64,000 nt of DNA. Source: Hydra vulgaris (lineage: Eukaryota > Cnidaria > Hydrozoa > Anthoathecata > Hydridae). Of this stretch, positions 1-11,400 are shown in pieces (within the stretch, counting starts at the first letter, position 1; each line of letters starts with the position of its first letter). A model generated the notes under the pieces. That model was given only the letters and a program-made list of their open reading frames with translations. It did no database searches and had not been told where the DNA came from. A program made the position numbers and the translations under genes. Where the stretch lies: positions 64,319,501-64,383,500 of the forward strand of contig NC_088931.1 in assembly GCF_038396675.1 (NCBI RefSeq), written 5' to 3'.

Positions 1-1360
1 GCAGTAAATCAAAAACAATTCGTTTATCCAAATATTAAGTTCATTATTATTATTATATTATTCTTAACTCTGGAATTTTTTCTTTTTTTCATTGGCGTCC
101 ATTCATCTAATGTCAAACTGAATTGCATCTCTTGTGACTGATGAATCTGAAAGATAAAAATGCAGGAATAATAGTAAACTTGGATATGACCATCTCTGAT
201 TGTGTTTGCATAATTGACTACCATATTTTAAATTGTTGTTATCTATTTCAAAACAATAAACCCACTTTTATAACTCACTAATGATCTTTACAAAACCTAT
301 AATTTAATAAAAAGCATGTTTGCTGATAACACTATAACACTAACTTATGTTGTAATATAGTCTGGCAGTTTACTCTTATGTCAAAGAAAAAGATTGTAAG
401 ATTATATTACTGCTCCAGAAGGTTTGCGATCTAAAAACTTTTTCACATATATAAAGATTTGGAATAATCTGACTTAAAGCGCATTAAATGCTAAAATAAT
501 GTTAAAGTTTGCATGTCATTAAAGTTTGCACGCAACAAGTTAGTAAAATAATTTTTTTACTACTCTTAACTAAATTTATATTCATCAATCATTGATGCTG
601 CATCCAATCCTAATGCAGGTGGCTGATTTGCTTTTTATGCACTGATATATTTTATTATTGCTGATATATCTCAAATATCAAAAAATGTTGCATCTTTGAC
701 AATTGTACTTTTTTTAGTAGTAATTTCAGTTTTAATACGGTGCTCTCCTACTTTAAAAGTCACACAATTATATTTTAAATTAGAGAACTTGTTTCCGTTT
801 AGTTTAATTGAGTATTTTTAAAGTGTAATTTGTCATTAATCTTATTTTTTATTATAAGTTTTGAAATAAATTTATTTTTAAGAAAATAGATTAAACATAA
901 TATTGATACAAAAATTCTATAAATTTTTACATATAAATGTTAAACAATAGTTGTTGTCTTCATTAAATATAATTATAGTTTGTTAAAAAAATATAATTAT
1001 AGTTTGTTGAATAATAAAGTATAATTACAGTTTTGTTAATAAAATATTATTATTTTTTATAAAATAGAATTATAGTTTGTTGTCTATTATCAAAGTCTTG
1101 AAAAATGTTCTCTTTAAATTTTTTTTGCATATATCAAAAGTTTTTTAAGCATTAAACATAAATGTTATATGTTTTTAAGCATTAAACATAAATGTTATAT
1201 GTTTTCATGCTATATAAATATTAAAAGAAGATGGTATAAGTTTGTGCTTTTTTTTTAAACTTTTTTAATTAATCACTTTTTTAATTATTAAACTTTTTAA
1301 ACTTTTTTAATTAATAAACTTTTTTAATTAATCAATCATTTTTTTACTAAATTCTTTTGT
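1..1360. other. AT-rich stretch without a recognisable gene
   Basis: I see no coding region in either strand. There are only short local duplications, the clearest being a 30-bp unit repeated in tandem at 1141-1200, plus irregular repeats of a TATAATTATAGTTTGTT-like string around 965-1080. It could be intron or upstream sequence of the SLX1-like gene to the right, but no exon was recognised. Confidence 0.5.
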
Positions 1361-1381
1361 ATGTGTGTGTGCGTGTTTTGT

Positions 1382-1438
<57 letters not shown>

Positions 1439-1448
1439 TGTGTGTGTG
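1361..1448. repeat. (TG)n microsatellite
   Basis: An almost pure run of TG dinucleotides, with a few interruptions near its left end (GCG, TTTTG) and one GAG near the right end. Confidence 0.95.
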
Positions 1449-1503
1449 AACTTATTGATGCATTGATATATTGATATTACCTACACAGAAGAAAAGTTTG
1501 CTA

Positions 1504-2820
1504 AAGTGCGTACACAAAATAAATGTGAAAGAATAAGCACGTCATTTTTTTTTCAGTGGTTGTATTAAATTCTTTTAAATTGTTTTGTATTTTGTTTACA
1601 ATGTGTTGTCGTTTCAAAAAAATATTTTAGTTTTTGGATTTAACTTGAAATTAGTTTTAAAAATGACAAAAAAAGAAGATGTAAGAGAAAAAATTATGCG
1701 CAAATATTTACAAAATCCTAATGGTAGCTACAATTCGATAGCAAATTGTTGCAAATACATCCATAGACATTAGACGTGTTATTCAACGTTTTTCTCAAAC
1801 AAGATCGATAAAACGCAAATCTGGTGGTGGAAGAAAGGAAGGTTTCGAAGATATAAAACTAGTTAGAAAACTGGTTAATAGTTTTAAGAATAACCCAAGC
1901 CTTTCAATAAGGGAACGCGCAAAAATATATGGATTTTCTCATAGTTTTGTTGCAAAAGTTAGAAACAAACATGGTTTTCATTCTTTCAAAGCACAAAAAG
2001 TGCCCAACTGTTCTGAAACTCAACAAAAAAGTGCAAGAACTCGCGGCAGAAAGTTGTATGACAATTTTATTTCTAAAAATTTTTGTATTATTGAAGACAA
2101 TGAAACTTATATCAAGTACGATCATCAACAAATTCCTGGTGCTTTTTATTATATTGCCAAATAAAAAGGAAAAGCAGATAAGAAATTTAAATACATGAGA
2201 CATGACAACATCGCTAAAAAAGCTTTGATTTAGCAAGCTGTTTGCAGTTGTGGCAAAAAATCAGCACCTTATATTTCTCAGTCCACACTTTCTGGTCTAT
2301 GTTAAAGAATGTTTACAAAAAAATATTTGCTGTATATGTTAAAGAATATTTACAAAAATGCCTTTTACCTCTTATTAAATCACAAGATAACAGACCTGTG
2401 TTCTGGCCTGATTTAGCTTCAAATCATTATTGTAAACTAGCTATGGAATGGTATAAAAAGAATAATGTGAAATTTGTGCCTAAAACAGAAAACCCTCCAA
2501 ACTGCCCAGAATTGATAGTTATTGAAAAGTACTGGGCTATTATTAAAAAAAAAAATGAAAAAAACAAAAAAGCTTTGGAGAAACATTAAAGATATCAAAA
2601 TATCATTTAAAAAAGCATCAAATAGTTTTGATTCTTATTATGCAAAAAAAGCAAAAGCTCAAAATTTTATTGGATTCTCGCAAGAAAATTTTTTTTTTTT
2701 TTTTAATGTTTGATCTTCTTATATTATTGTATTAAAATTATTACTTGGTTCGAAATAAAAATTGAGGAGTACTTTTTTTAGTTGTTTTTCTACTTTCACA
2801 TTTATTTCGTGTACACGCTT
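1504..2820 (+). mobile_element. Tc1/mariner-type transposon with both inverted ends
   Basis: The ends are matching inverted repeats. Left, 1504-1531, starts AAGTGCGTACAC; right, 2793-2820, read on the minus strand, starts AAGCGTGTACAC. Both then share ATAAATGTGAAAG. TA dinucleotides flank both ends (1502-1503 and 2821-2822), the target duplication expected of the IS630-Tc1-mariner superfamily. At 1317 bp the element has the usual length for the group. Its right end abuts the 29-bp tandem array. Confidence 0.88.
1663..2589 (+). pseudogene. Decayed Tc1/mariner-like transposase
   Basis: The reading starts at the ATG at 1663 (MTKKEDVREKIM), runs into a helix-turn-helix-like region (SIRERAKIYGFSHSFVAKV), and continues through several stops and frameshifts between about 1770 and 2330. 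The last part, 2338-2589, reads openly. It holds the FWPDLASNHY segment, where the second catalytic aspartate is expected, and NCPELIVIEKYWAI, which corresponds to the third acidic motif. The family acts as a cut-and-paste transposase at TA sites. This copy cannot make a full protein. Assignment rests on motif order and on the matching terminal repeats around it. Confidence 0.8.
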
Positions 2821-2823
2821 TAA

Positions 2824-3160
2824 GTAAGTTATTTAAGTGAGAACTCTGTTCTTTAAGTTGTTTTAGTGAGTACTCTGTTCTTTAAGTTGTTTCAGTGAGT
2901 ACTCTGTTTTTTAAGTTATTTCAGTGAGTACTCTGTTCTTTAAGTTGTTTTAGTGAGTACTCTGTTCTTTAAGTTGTTTCAGTAAGTACTCTGTTCTTTA
3001 AGTTGTTTCAGTAAGTACTCTGTTCTTTAATTTGTTTTAGTGAGTTCTCTGTTCTTTAAGTTATTTCAGTGAGTACTCTGTTCTTTAAGTTGTTTTAGTG
3101 AGTACTCTGTTCTTTAAGTTATTTTAGTTTTTACGCTGTTCTTTAAGGACATTGAGCATT
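2824..3160. repeat. 29-bp tandem repeat, about 10-11 copies
   Basis: The unit reads approximately GTTCTTTAAG-TTGTTTTAGT-GAGTACTCT, with a few substitutions per copy (T/C in GTTTTAG/GTTTCAG, G/A in GAG/AAG). The array ends in CTGTTCTTTAAGGACATTG. The core CTGTTCTTTAAGAACATTG recurs at 51,119-51,178 and 54,892-54,951. Confidence 0.9.
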
Positions 3161-3208
3161 TTTTTCTTACTTAACATGTGTGTTTTATATTTTATTTTGT
3201 AATTTAAG

Positions 3209-3475
3209 AGCAATAATGAAAATGTGCTTATCAATTGCATTGTTGAAGGTTGCACTCATACCTCGCATGTAAAGTGTTTAGCAGATTTATTTCTTAAACA
3301 AAGCAAAGAAAAAGATGATTATATTATTCCGATATTGGGAACCTGTCCACTTTGCAAAGAGACGCTTATGTGGGGAGATATTCTTAAACAAAAGAAGCAC
3401 TCTGTGGAGACGCAGTCAGATGATAGTGATTACGAACAAACTGACGAAGAAATGTCTGATGATCAATTTATGTAA
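3209..3475 (+). CDS. slx1: Probable SLX1 endonuclease subunit, last exon (C-terminal RING-like zinc finger)
   Basis: An exon preceded by a pyrimidine-rich tract and TTTAAG acceptor reads SNNENVLINCIVEGC and on to a stop at 3475. It carries a C-H-C-C-C pattern (VEGCTHTSHVKCLADLFL, then GTCPLCKETLMWGDIL) and an acidic tail ending DDQFM. The CPLC-x-E/K-T/S-L-x-W-GD block with the upstream H-x2-CLA-D-x-FL block is how I recognise the C-terminal zinc finger of SLX1, the GIY-YIG nuclease that with SLX4 cuts branched DNA such as Holliday junctions. The GIY-YIG part is not visible upstream and should lie in earlier exons outside the window or undetected. The exact acceptor (3209 or 3211) is uncertain. 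No intact ATG start belongs to this exon. Confidence 0.68.
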   Translation, partial: SNNENVLINCIVEGCTHTSHVKCLADLFLKQSKEKDDYIIPILGTCPLCKETLMWGDILKQKKHSVETQSDDSDYEQTDEEMSDDQFM

Positions 3476-3663
3476 AAGGTATTTATTATCTATACACATT
3501 GTAGTAGAAATAGTTTATTTGAAAAAAAATGTCCACCAGAAATGGTTAGCATTTTCAAAACCATGGTACTTTGTACGATTATAATCTAAATTTTTAAAAT
3601 ATTCTGTCAACATCTTTTTAAAATAAGGGAGTTAAATAGGCAGGTCATAGATTCTTGGTGTGC

Positions 3664-3950
3664 AAGATAGGAAACTTCCAGAGCTATTACAAACAAAAAA
3701 TTTTTTAATATTGATACTGGTATCAAATAAGAATGTTTTACTAAATATTAAAGTCATCCGAGCTTGGGAACAATAAACAACTGAAAAATCGGGACCCACT
3801 GTGGAACTGTCCACTGTCCCAAATGTGGAAGGAAGAAAAAAATTAAATTTTAAGTTTTTTTTTTGTAGTATCTTAAAATAGATCAAAATTGGAAAAATTA
3901 ATTTATCTGAAAAAAATGTCTTATTGTTTAAAGATGGAAACCAAAGAAAC
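3664..3950. repeat. Left copy of an inverted repeat pair
   Basis: This segment matches the reverse complement of 6995-7245, sharing AATATTGATACTG, TGGGAACAATA, CTGAAAAATCG, CCCAAATGTGGAA-like strings and TAGTATCTTAAAATAGAT. It contains a small internal duplication (GGAACTGTCCACTGTCCCA) absent from the other copy. It may be the long inverted end of one element spanning 3.66-7.25 kb, or two separate MITE insertions. Confidence 0.75.
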
Positions 3951-4579
3951 CTTTTTACAATTTTCACTCATTTATTACTGTCTTAACAAGTCCTTTAATG
4001 TTTATACAATAAACCAATTGTCTGGAACCATTTTCAAAAATTATTTTTGTAACATTAATATGATCATTTAAAAACTTTCTTCACTTAATTTCTCTATTAA
4101 ATTATTTTCAAATTAGTCTCTTCCCTTTAATTTTCTAAATATGCTAAGAACTTTGTCTATTACAAAATCCACAAGTGTTTTTAAATTTATTTATTTCTGA
4201 AATTGGGATTTTTTCAACTGAAAAATGCGCTTTTCCAGAGCTTTTTGGTTGTTCAACGGTAATTGCTTAACCTTTGGCTGCAATCTTGATTTTAGTTCCC
4301 TCCTCAAATTTTTTTTGCAATACTTCTGAAAATCCTAGCACTGAAGTTTGGCACTTAATGTATTTTAAAATCAAAAGAAATTTACATCCCTGTTTTCAGT
4401 TTTAATATCTCAAATATTTTATATAAATTTCTAAATTTCAAGTTTGATATATTAAATCAAGAATAAAAGGTATGCCCTACCTTTGTCAAGTTCTTCTGTT
4501 AAATTTTTTCTTCTTGTTGTAAGAGTACAAAAGTGTAGTAGTCCTTGTCCAATGACAACCCTGAATCTTTTTTCATATT

Positions 4580-6640
4580 TTTATTTTCCAGGTGACCATA
4601 ATAATATTTGTAGAAAAGAGAATGAGATGCAACTTTACAATAATGGGAAAGAGGCTCAAGCTTAACAGATGGAGTGGGTCTAACTATGTTTACAATGCGT
4701 TTTTGAACCTTGTCTTGAAGAGAAAGAGCATCATTAGAAAAACCAGCCCAAATATAATAACAGTATCCCATACTGGGACGAATAAGAGATTTGTAGAGGT
4801 AGAGAATGGAATCAGTATAGAGAAAATGGCGAGCATGATAAAGAGAAGCAACCTTAGCAGATGCTAATTTGGCAATCGATTGTATATATGGTTTCCATGA
4901 AAGGTTAGTAGTAAACAATAATCCAAGAAGACATAAAGAAGAGGACTCAGTGAGAGGGTTGCCGTTCATTAGTATAGGCGATAGTTGTTTGCAGTAACTG
5001 AGTTTTGTTGGAGTTTGTTTACAAGCCACTGTGAGCCCAAATCTGTTACATTGAGATAAGGTTCATCAGCAAAACAAGTACTTTAGATATAAGATTGTCA
5101 GGAAGATTATTAATGTAGATAAGAAACAAAACAGTGCCAGAATAGAACCTTGAGGTACCCCAGAAGTTAAAGGAAATGAAGAAGAGTGTTGACCTTCAAG
5201 GATAACTTTAATAAAGCGGCTAAAAAGAAATGATTTGATAATCTCAAGAACTGTCCCAGATACACCATGTAAGGCAAGCTTATGGAGAAGACCAACATGC
5301 CAAACTTTGTCAAAAGCCTTGAATATGTTAAGAGCAAAAGCCCTAACCTCTCCACTTCAATCTAATGCACAATAAAATCTTTCAGTCACAGCAATTAACA
5401 AGGCAACCACAAAGCAAGAGGATTGAAAACCGTATTGATTGTCTGACAGTTATTTGACTCAAGATGAGGTTTGAGAAATTAGTTTCTCAAAGACTCAATA
5501 ATTGGAGGGGTCAGTATGTTCACCAGAGTGTTGGAAAATCGGAACAACAGATGTCATTTTCCAGCAGGCCGGAAAACAAGACTTGCTCTCAAGAGAGTTG
5601 CTCCCCTGAGAAAGATGATTGAATTACCACCAGATATAACAGCTGCACAAGAGGGTGAAAACCATGGAGTAGAATTTGGCTTGACTTGGAACCAACTAGA
5701 TGGAATAAAAGTTTTCATTCCTGCTTGAATCCAGGAGGTTAAGTAGGAGGCGCATTTTTTAGCTGAGACATCAGCTCAAGAACCATTATGAAGAAAATCA
5801 CCAAAAGAATCCCAGTCAGCTTTAGGGTAGTAGTAAGTAATGCAATGATAGGGTGAGTCCAAAAAGAAAGTACAAGATGAAAGATTTAAATAGACCATTG
5901 CATGGACAGAACTGTCTAAAGGAGAAAAAGGAGAAATTGAACACAAGCTCGGATCAGAGACCAGACATATATCAAGGAATGAAAGTAAATGATTAGAGTT
6001 GTCAGGAAAACGAGTCACAAAGTTAACTATCTGAGTAAGTGGTTGAAAAATGCAGAAGTTATAGGCTTTAGTGCCAGCAGGGTCAGTGGCGTTAAAGCCA
6101 AACCATTCAGTGTGATGAGTGTTTAAGTGACCAATAAAAATAATATTGGCAGAGGAGAAGAATGAGGTGATAGAGTGAAGAGGTGCTAAGCGGTGGCACA
6201 TAAAAGAATGGTCAAAGGATTCTAACCTGATTTCATGACAAGTAGGTGAATTGATACATATGCACATATATATACCCCCAAGTTAGGCATGTGAGTATTG
6301 GAGTCTTTGCAAATCAAAGGATAGTACCCATCAGTGCTAAGATCAGAAGAAGGAGTAGCAGAATTTAAATTAGTCTAAGAGCAAGCAAGTCTGGTGAACT
6401 TTTTCAATAGGTAAGATTTAACTGATGAAAGGTTGCTTCGCAGTCCACAAATATTAGTAAAAGATATATTAAAGCAGTTACGTAGTGGGGATGGTTTTTT
6501 ATGTACAATATTTTGGGTTATTTTGGCATCATTTAAGTTTAAAGAGAATTCGACTCCTTCATAGAAAGAACACGGCCTCCTAAGCAATGAGCTTTGCAAT
6601 TTTCTCAGTCCTGTTAATTAACCTTAATTTGTAACATAGG
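4580..6640 (-). pseudogene. Decayed non-LTR retrotransposon (Jockey/CR1-type), copy 1
   Basis: Read on the minus strand, remnants follow the order of a LINE ORF2. At 6599-6375 is an N-terminal piece with ISFTNICGLRSNLSSVKSYL. At 6267-5776 is an AP-endonuclease piece (IFIGHLNTHHTEWFG, then LDICLVSDPSLC). At 5355-5167 is a reverse-transcriptase palm piece, followed on the same strand by sequence for a VPQGS-type motif near 5150. At 5029-4580 is the C-terminal region (LLGLLFTTNLSWKPYIQSIA, IRPSMGYCYYIWAG, DKVQKRIVNIV, SLFYKYYYGH). Frameshifts and stops break it throughout. The family copies itself by target-primed reverse transcription; this copy is dead. The same family recurs at 16.2-17.9 kb. 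Confidence 0.85.
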
Positions 6641-6994
6641 GCTCTTTATGTGGCCTCGACAATTTGCACCAAAAGCATTAACAGGGATACCATCCTTGTG
6701 CAGCATGGCACTGTTAATACTTAGATATATTAGAGCTGATAGAATCAGCCTCTCTGAGAGCTACCACAGAGTTCAAGAAACCTTACTACCAGCTGACCTC
6801 AGAACCATTAAACTAAGTTTTAAAGATATACCCTCATTAGGAGATAAAAAAAACTCTACTAGTATGAGCGCGACTAAATTTCATTTGTAAAATTTTGATT
6901 TAGTAAAAAAAATATTTTAACGTTTCAAAGTTATGACCTTGTAAAGTTGAAAAACCACCTCAAATAGAGGGGGTTCCGAACTTTCCTTGGTTGC

Positions 6995-7245
6995 GTTTTT
7001 TAAATGAAATTTTTTTTGATAAATTAATTTTTTCTATGAATTTTAATCTATTTTAAGATACTACAAAAAAAAGCTTTTTTTTTTCTTCTTTCCACATATG
7101 GGACAGTTGGTCACGATTTTTCAGGTGTATATTGTTCCCAGGCTCAGATGACTGTAATTTTTTGTAAAACATTATTATTTGATAACAGTATCAATATTAA
7201 AAAATTTTAAGTTTGCACCATCTCTGTAAGTTACCTATCTTAAAC
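6995..7245. repeat. Right copy of the inverted repeat pair
   Basis: Reverse-complement partner of 3664-3950, with roughly 80 percent identity by eye. LINE copy 1 lies between the two copies. Confidence 0.75.
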
Positions 7246-7362
7246 AACTTAAAACCAGCCGTTCAGCCCTCTTTTTTTTAAAAAGACGTCGACAGAATAT
7301 TTTCAAAATTGAGATAACAGTTGTACAATGTATCGTGGTTTCAAATAAAATAAAATGTTTTG

Positions 7363-7364
<2 letters not shown>

Positions 7365-7441
<77 letters not shown>

Positions 7442-7470
7442 CATATATATATACATATGCATATATATAA
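7365..7470. repeat. (TA)n microsatellite
   Basis: A pure TA run with TACATACA-type variants at its right end. Confidence 0.95.
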
Positions 7471-7757
7471 TAACATTAAAAAATAGTGCTTCGTTGATTG
7501 ATTTCTACTTACAAATAAATGAATATAACTTTTTATAACAGTTTTAAAAAATAGCTTTATTACAATTATAAAAAATTATTACAACAGTTTTAATATTGTG
7601 AATTATTATATTAAGTGTATTGATCTAAATTATTATCACAGTTGGAGTATTATATTTTTATTACTAAGTAATATTAATTGTAGAAAATATTTTTTTTTTT
7701 GCTTATTAATTAAATTTAATGTCTTTGTATGTAATGATAATAAAAAAAGATTGATTT

Positions 7758-7810
7758 TTAACTTTCTTCAACAATGTTTACTTCAAAGTCGGAGATTAGG
7801 CTGTCCATAT
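7758..7810 (-). CDS. Possible terminal exon of the cysteine-rich gene
   Basis: On the minus strand a tract ending ATTTTTAG at 7811 is followed by a 53-bp open stretch to a TAA at 7758-7760. Joined in phase 1 to the exon ending at 8286, it would add DMDSLISDFEVNIVEES and a stop. The phase agrees with every other junction in this gene and no membrane segment would be encoded. The support is only a splice-site match plus phase, so this is a weak call. Confidence 0.25.
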
Positions 7811-8285
7811 CTAAAAATATATTTTTATACATAATACTTTGTTGTTTTTTTAACGGTCTATAAATTTTATATAACGGTCTATAAATTTTATATTAACGGT
7901 ATATAAAGTTTATATTAGGATGTTTTATATTGGGCAATATTTATCCTGTTATTTAGGGATATCAAGTCAAAAAAGGATTCCCGTTTTGAAAGTCACAAAA
8001 TCTAAATTTATTTATTGTTTTTGGTGTCCGAATGATTCAAAAAAGTTGGACTACGTTGGGTAAAAAGTATGAATATTTATAGTACAGGAAGTTAATAACT
8101 TTGAAGACTGAACCCATATGTAAAATGGCGACCAGGGTGTTCGAAACTTGAGACTAAAAAAATAAAATTATATAAGACTATTCTTGTTTTTTCCCAATGT
8201 AATCCGTATGTTGCTTTCAGTATTGCTGTTTAACTGATTTTTTTTTCAATCAACTATTTCAGTAACAGCTTAAATTACTACTCAC

Positions 8286-8438
8286 CTGGAGTTATGCATT
8301 GTTTTTGTTTATAGCTATATTGTTTCATTAGGGGGCAAAGTTGACACTTTCCAGTGGCGAAGTCTAATACGAACGGCTCGATGCAAGATATGCATGTCGA
8401 CAGGTTCGAACATTCTTTACAAAATGCTGTTTCACAAC
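8286..8438 (-). CDS. Cysteine-rich gene, exon f
   Basis: Acceptor ..GGCATAG, donor GTGAGT. It encodes 51 residues including CETAFCKECSNLSTCISC and CQLCPLMKQYSYK. Confidence 0.68.
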
Positions 8439-11400
8439 CTATGCCATATAGAAATCAGCAACAACAAAAAAATAATTTACTTTAAAGTTATCATGGTATA
8501 ATTATTTAGTTGAAAAGCGAATGTATTTTGTATGTGATAAAAAAAAAAGCTTACGTGAACAAACAGTTATGTTTGTCATGAGATCTTTTTCTTTAAAGTG
8601 CCCAGAAGGACATGTTGGGTAGCAATGATCGCTGAATGAACCTCGATACAATACAAAACCATTTGAACACTCAACGCATCCTCTGTGAAATGGATGAAAG
8701 TCTGGTGAAGTGCATTGATTACAGTTGGGTACCGGACATGCTAATAAAATAGTTCTAATTTCTTTTTAAGTTTTTTTATTGTAATTTAAAAGAAAGATTT
8801 TAAACGTTCTGATTTTCTTACAAAAAACAATTAGAAAGAGTTTCCGAGTTTTTGAAATACGAGAATTAAAATTTTTCGTTGTTTCTATTTTAAATGTGTA
8901 AAAAATATTTTGTAACCTATTTTAGAACTTCTTACGCAATAACTTGTTTCGTTTACTTTCTGTGTTATATAATCAGTGGGACACTCGTGCACGCATTCTT
9001 GTGATATATTATACGAGTCAAGTAACAAATGGTAAGGGTGGAGGCATTTATCACATTCTGCAATGGAAGATTTACAAGAAGCACACCGAGAATCTGAGCA
9101 AGCTTTGAAAAAAAAAAAAAACATTTTATAAAAAAAATTATTTTAGTGAATAGTAAAAAAAATAAAGTTATTTATTTTTTTACCTAAGCAAATTTTAGCG
9201 ATTGGATTGTAACCGTCTGGACACTTTTTTAAACACAGACTTGCGGTGTTTGGAAGTACTAATTTGTAATATTCGTCTACGCAGGATGTGCATTGCTGGT
9301 TATTGCATCCTTCAGGTAAGACTAAAATGAAAAATGTTGCAGAAGAGTTAAACTACACATTCAAAATTATTTGCATGATATAAACTTTTTTTTAAAAACG
9401 CTTTAGTTTAGCTATTTTTTTATGTTTATTTTTGCACTACTAGATAAACTAGTAAACATAAAAGTATTTTGACTAAAATGCTTCGTTAAAAATCATAAAA
9501 ATAATAAAAATGCTCAACTAAATTAAAAATGGACCATCAAAGACTGTAAATGTGGACCGACGCACAGTGAGTCAGAAAAGTGAAAAAACGGCAAAGATTA
9601 TATTATCATATATAAACATGCGATACATCAATACTATCGTATTTTGGGTCAAAAAATTTAAATTTACTAATAAAAATAATTTTTATGCGCGCTTACGCAT
9701 GTAAGTGTCATTTACGCGTGCAAACTATGGTTTAACCCTTTCCTGACGCGTGACCCGCACCACGGTGCATAAAATCTGTTCCTAAATGACGTGTGAACCG
9801 CCTGGCGGTCCATCAATAATTTTAAATTTTCCTGAACATCTATAGGGGTTTGAGAAAACATTAAATATATATCTGAAAAAGGAATAATTTCTTAAGTTGA
9901 TACTTCAAACCGTTTGTTATTTGCATTTATAGATCGATCAAAAATTAGTTTTGAAAAATGGCTAAAAAGCGAACAAGTTATACTGATATGAATGAGATCC
10001 TTGATATTTTGTTTGATGATAGTGATGTAGATAGTGATATTGATATTGATCTTGATAACTCTAGTGATTCTGAAAGTATTTTAGATTATGCAAATGAAGA
10101 ACTACTACCCTTGTCTGAAGATTTACCAGTTCAAAATTTAGTTTTACTTTCACCATCCACCACAAATACTCCTAAAAATCAAAATTTCTGCAATGATATT
10201 TCTTTATCTGAGGAGAGAGCAAATAATGACCTGATTATAGAATCTGAAACTGAAGAAGAAATTTATGAGGAATCATCTAGTGATATAAGTTTAGAATCTG
10301 ATGGTGAAAAAGAATGTTATGAAACTCAACAACTATCTTATAATGTTTCACAGCCCCAGAAGCGTGTGAGAACCAGAGGTGGAAGTAGAAATGTAAGTGG
10401 TTTACATTCTTTTGATCGTGTTGCTATTGTAGATAGAGGAGCTTGTTATAATCTACAACCTAACCGAGGCCAGATTAGGGTTAGGTTTCCTCGTGTTCGT
10501 GGTGGTCGATCACATCAACAGTTCATTAATCGTGTTGTTCCAGATCAAACAGAATTGCAGCTAGAATGGGAGCATGTTGCTGCTGATAATGAGGAAAAAT
10601 CTAATGACACTTTTCCATTCTTTTCCACTGAAGGTCTAAATGTTAGAATAAGTGGAGACAGTACTCTTGACTTTTTTGAAGCTTACTTAACCAATCCTAT
10701 TTTAGAACATATTGTTTCTGAAAGTAACCAATACTGCAAAGATTTCTTGAGCAAACACCCTGAAAAGGCCAATAATTCTTACCTTAAGAATTGGAAAGCT
10801 GTTACAGTAGTTGAAATGAAAACCTTTTTTGGTCTAATTATATTAATGGGTATTGTACATAAACCAAATTTGAACATGTATTGGTCCACCGATGATCTTT
10901 ATTGGACTCCAATTTTTTCAAAAACCATGTCTCGAGACCGTTTCAAAGTTATCCTCAAATTTCTTCATTTCAATAACAATAATGATCCCAATCTTAATCT
11001 TAATGATCCTAATAGAGATCGATTGCATAAGGTCAGACCATTTGTCAATATGATCAGAGAGCGTTGTCGAAAAGTTTACAGTCCACGACAACACTTGAGT
11101 GTTGATGAATCCCTTGTTCTTTTTAAGGGCAGATTACATTTTCGTCAATATATAAAGACAAAAAGAGCACGATTTGGAATAAAGGTATATGAGTTGACTA
11201 CAGCTGATGGTATTACACTTGATTTCTTAGTGTATTGTGGTACTGGGATGTATGATGATGACAAAAATTCTACAATGCCTTCAAGCCAACGTATACCAAT
11301 AGAGCTGATGGGACCATTTCTAAATAAAGGTCATATAGTTTTTACTGATAATTACTATACAAGCCCTTCTCTTGCCAGCTACCTCTTGTCCAAGAGGACT

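Noticed and set aside
6648..6890. An 80-residue plus-strand frame
   Set aside because: It lies antisense next to the 5' part of the decayed LINE and has no recognisable feature.
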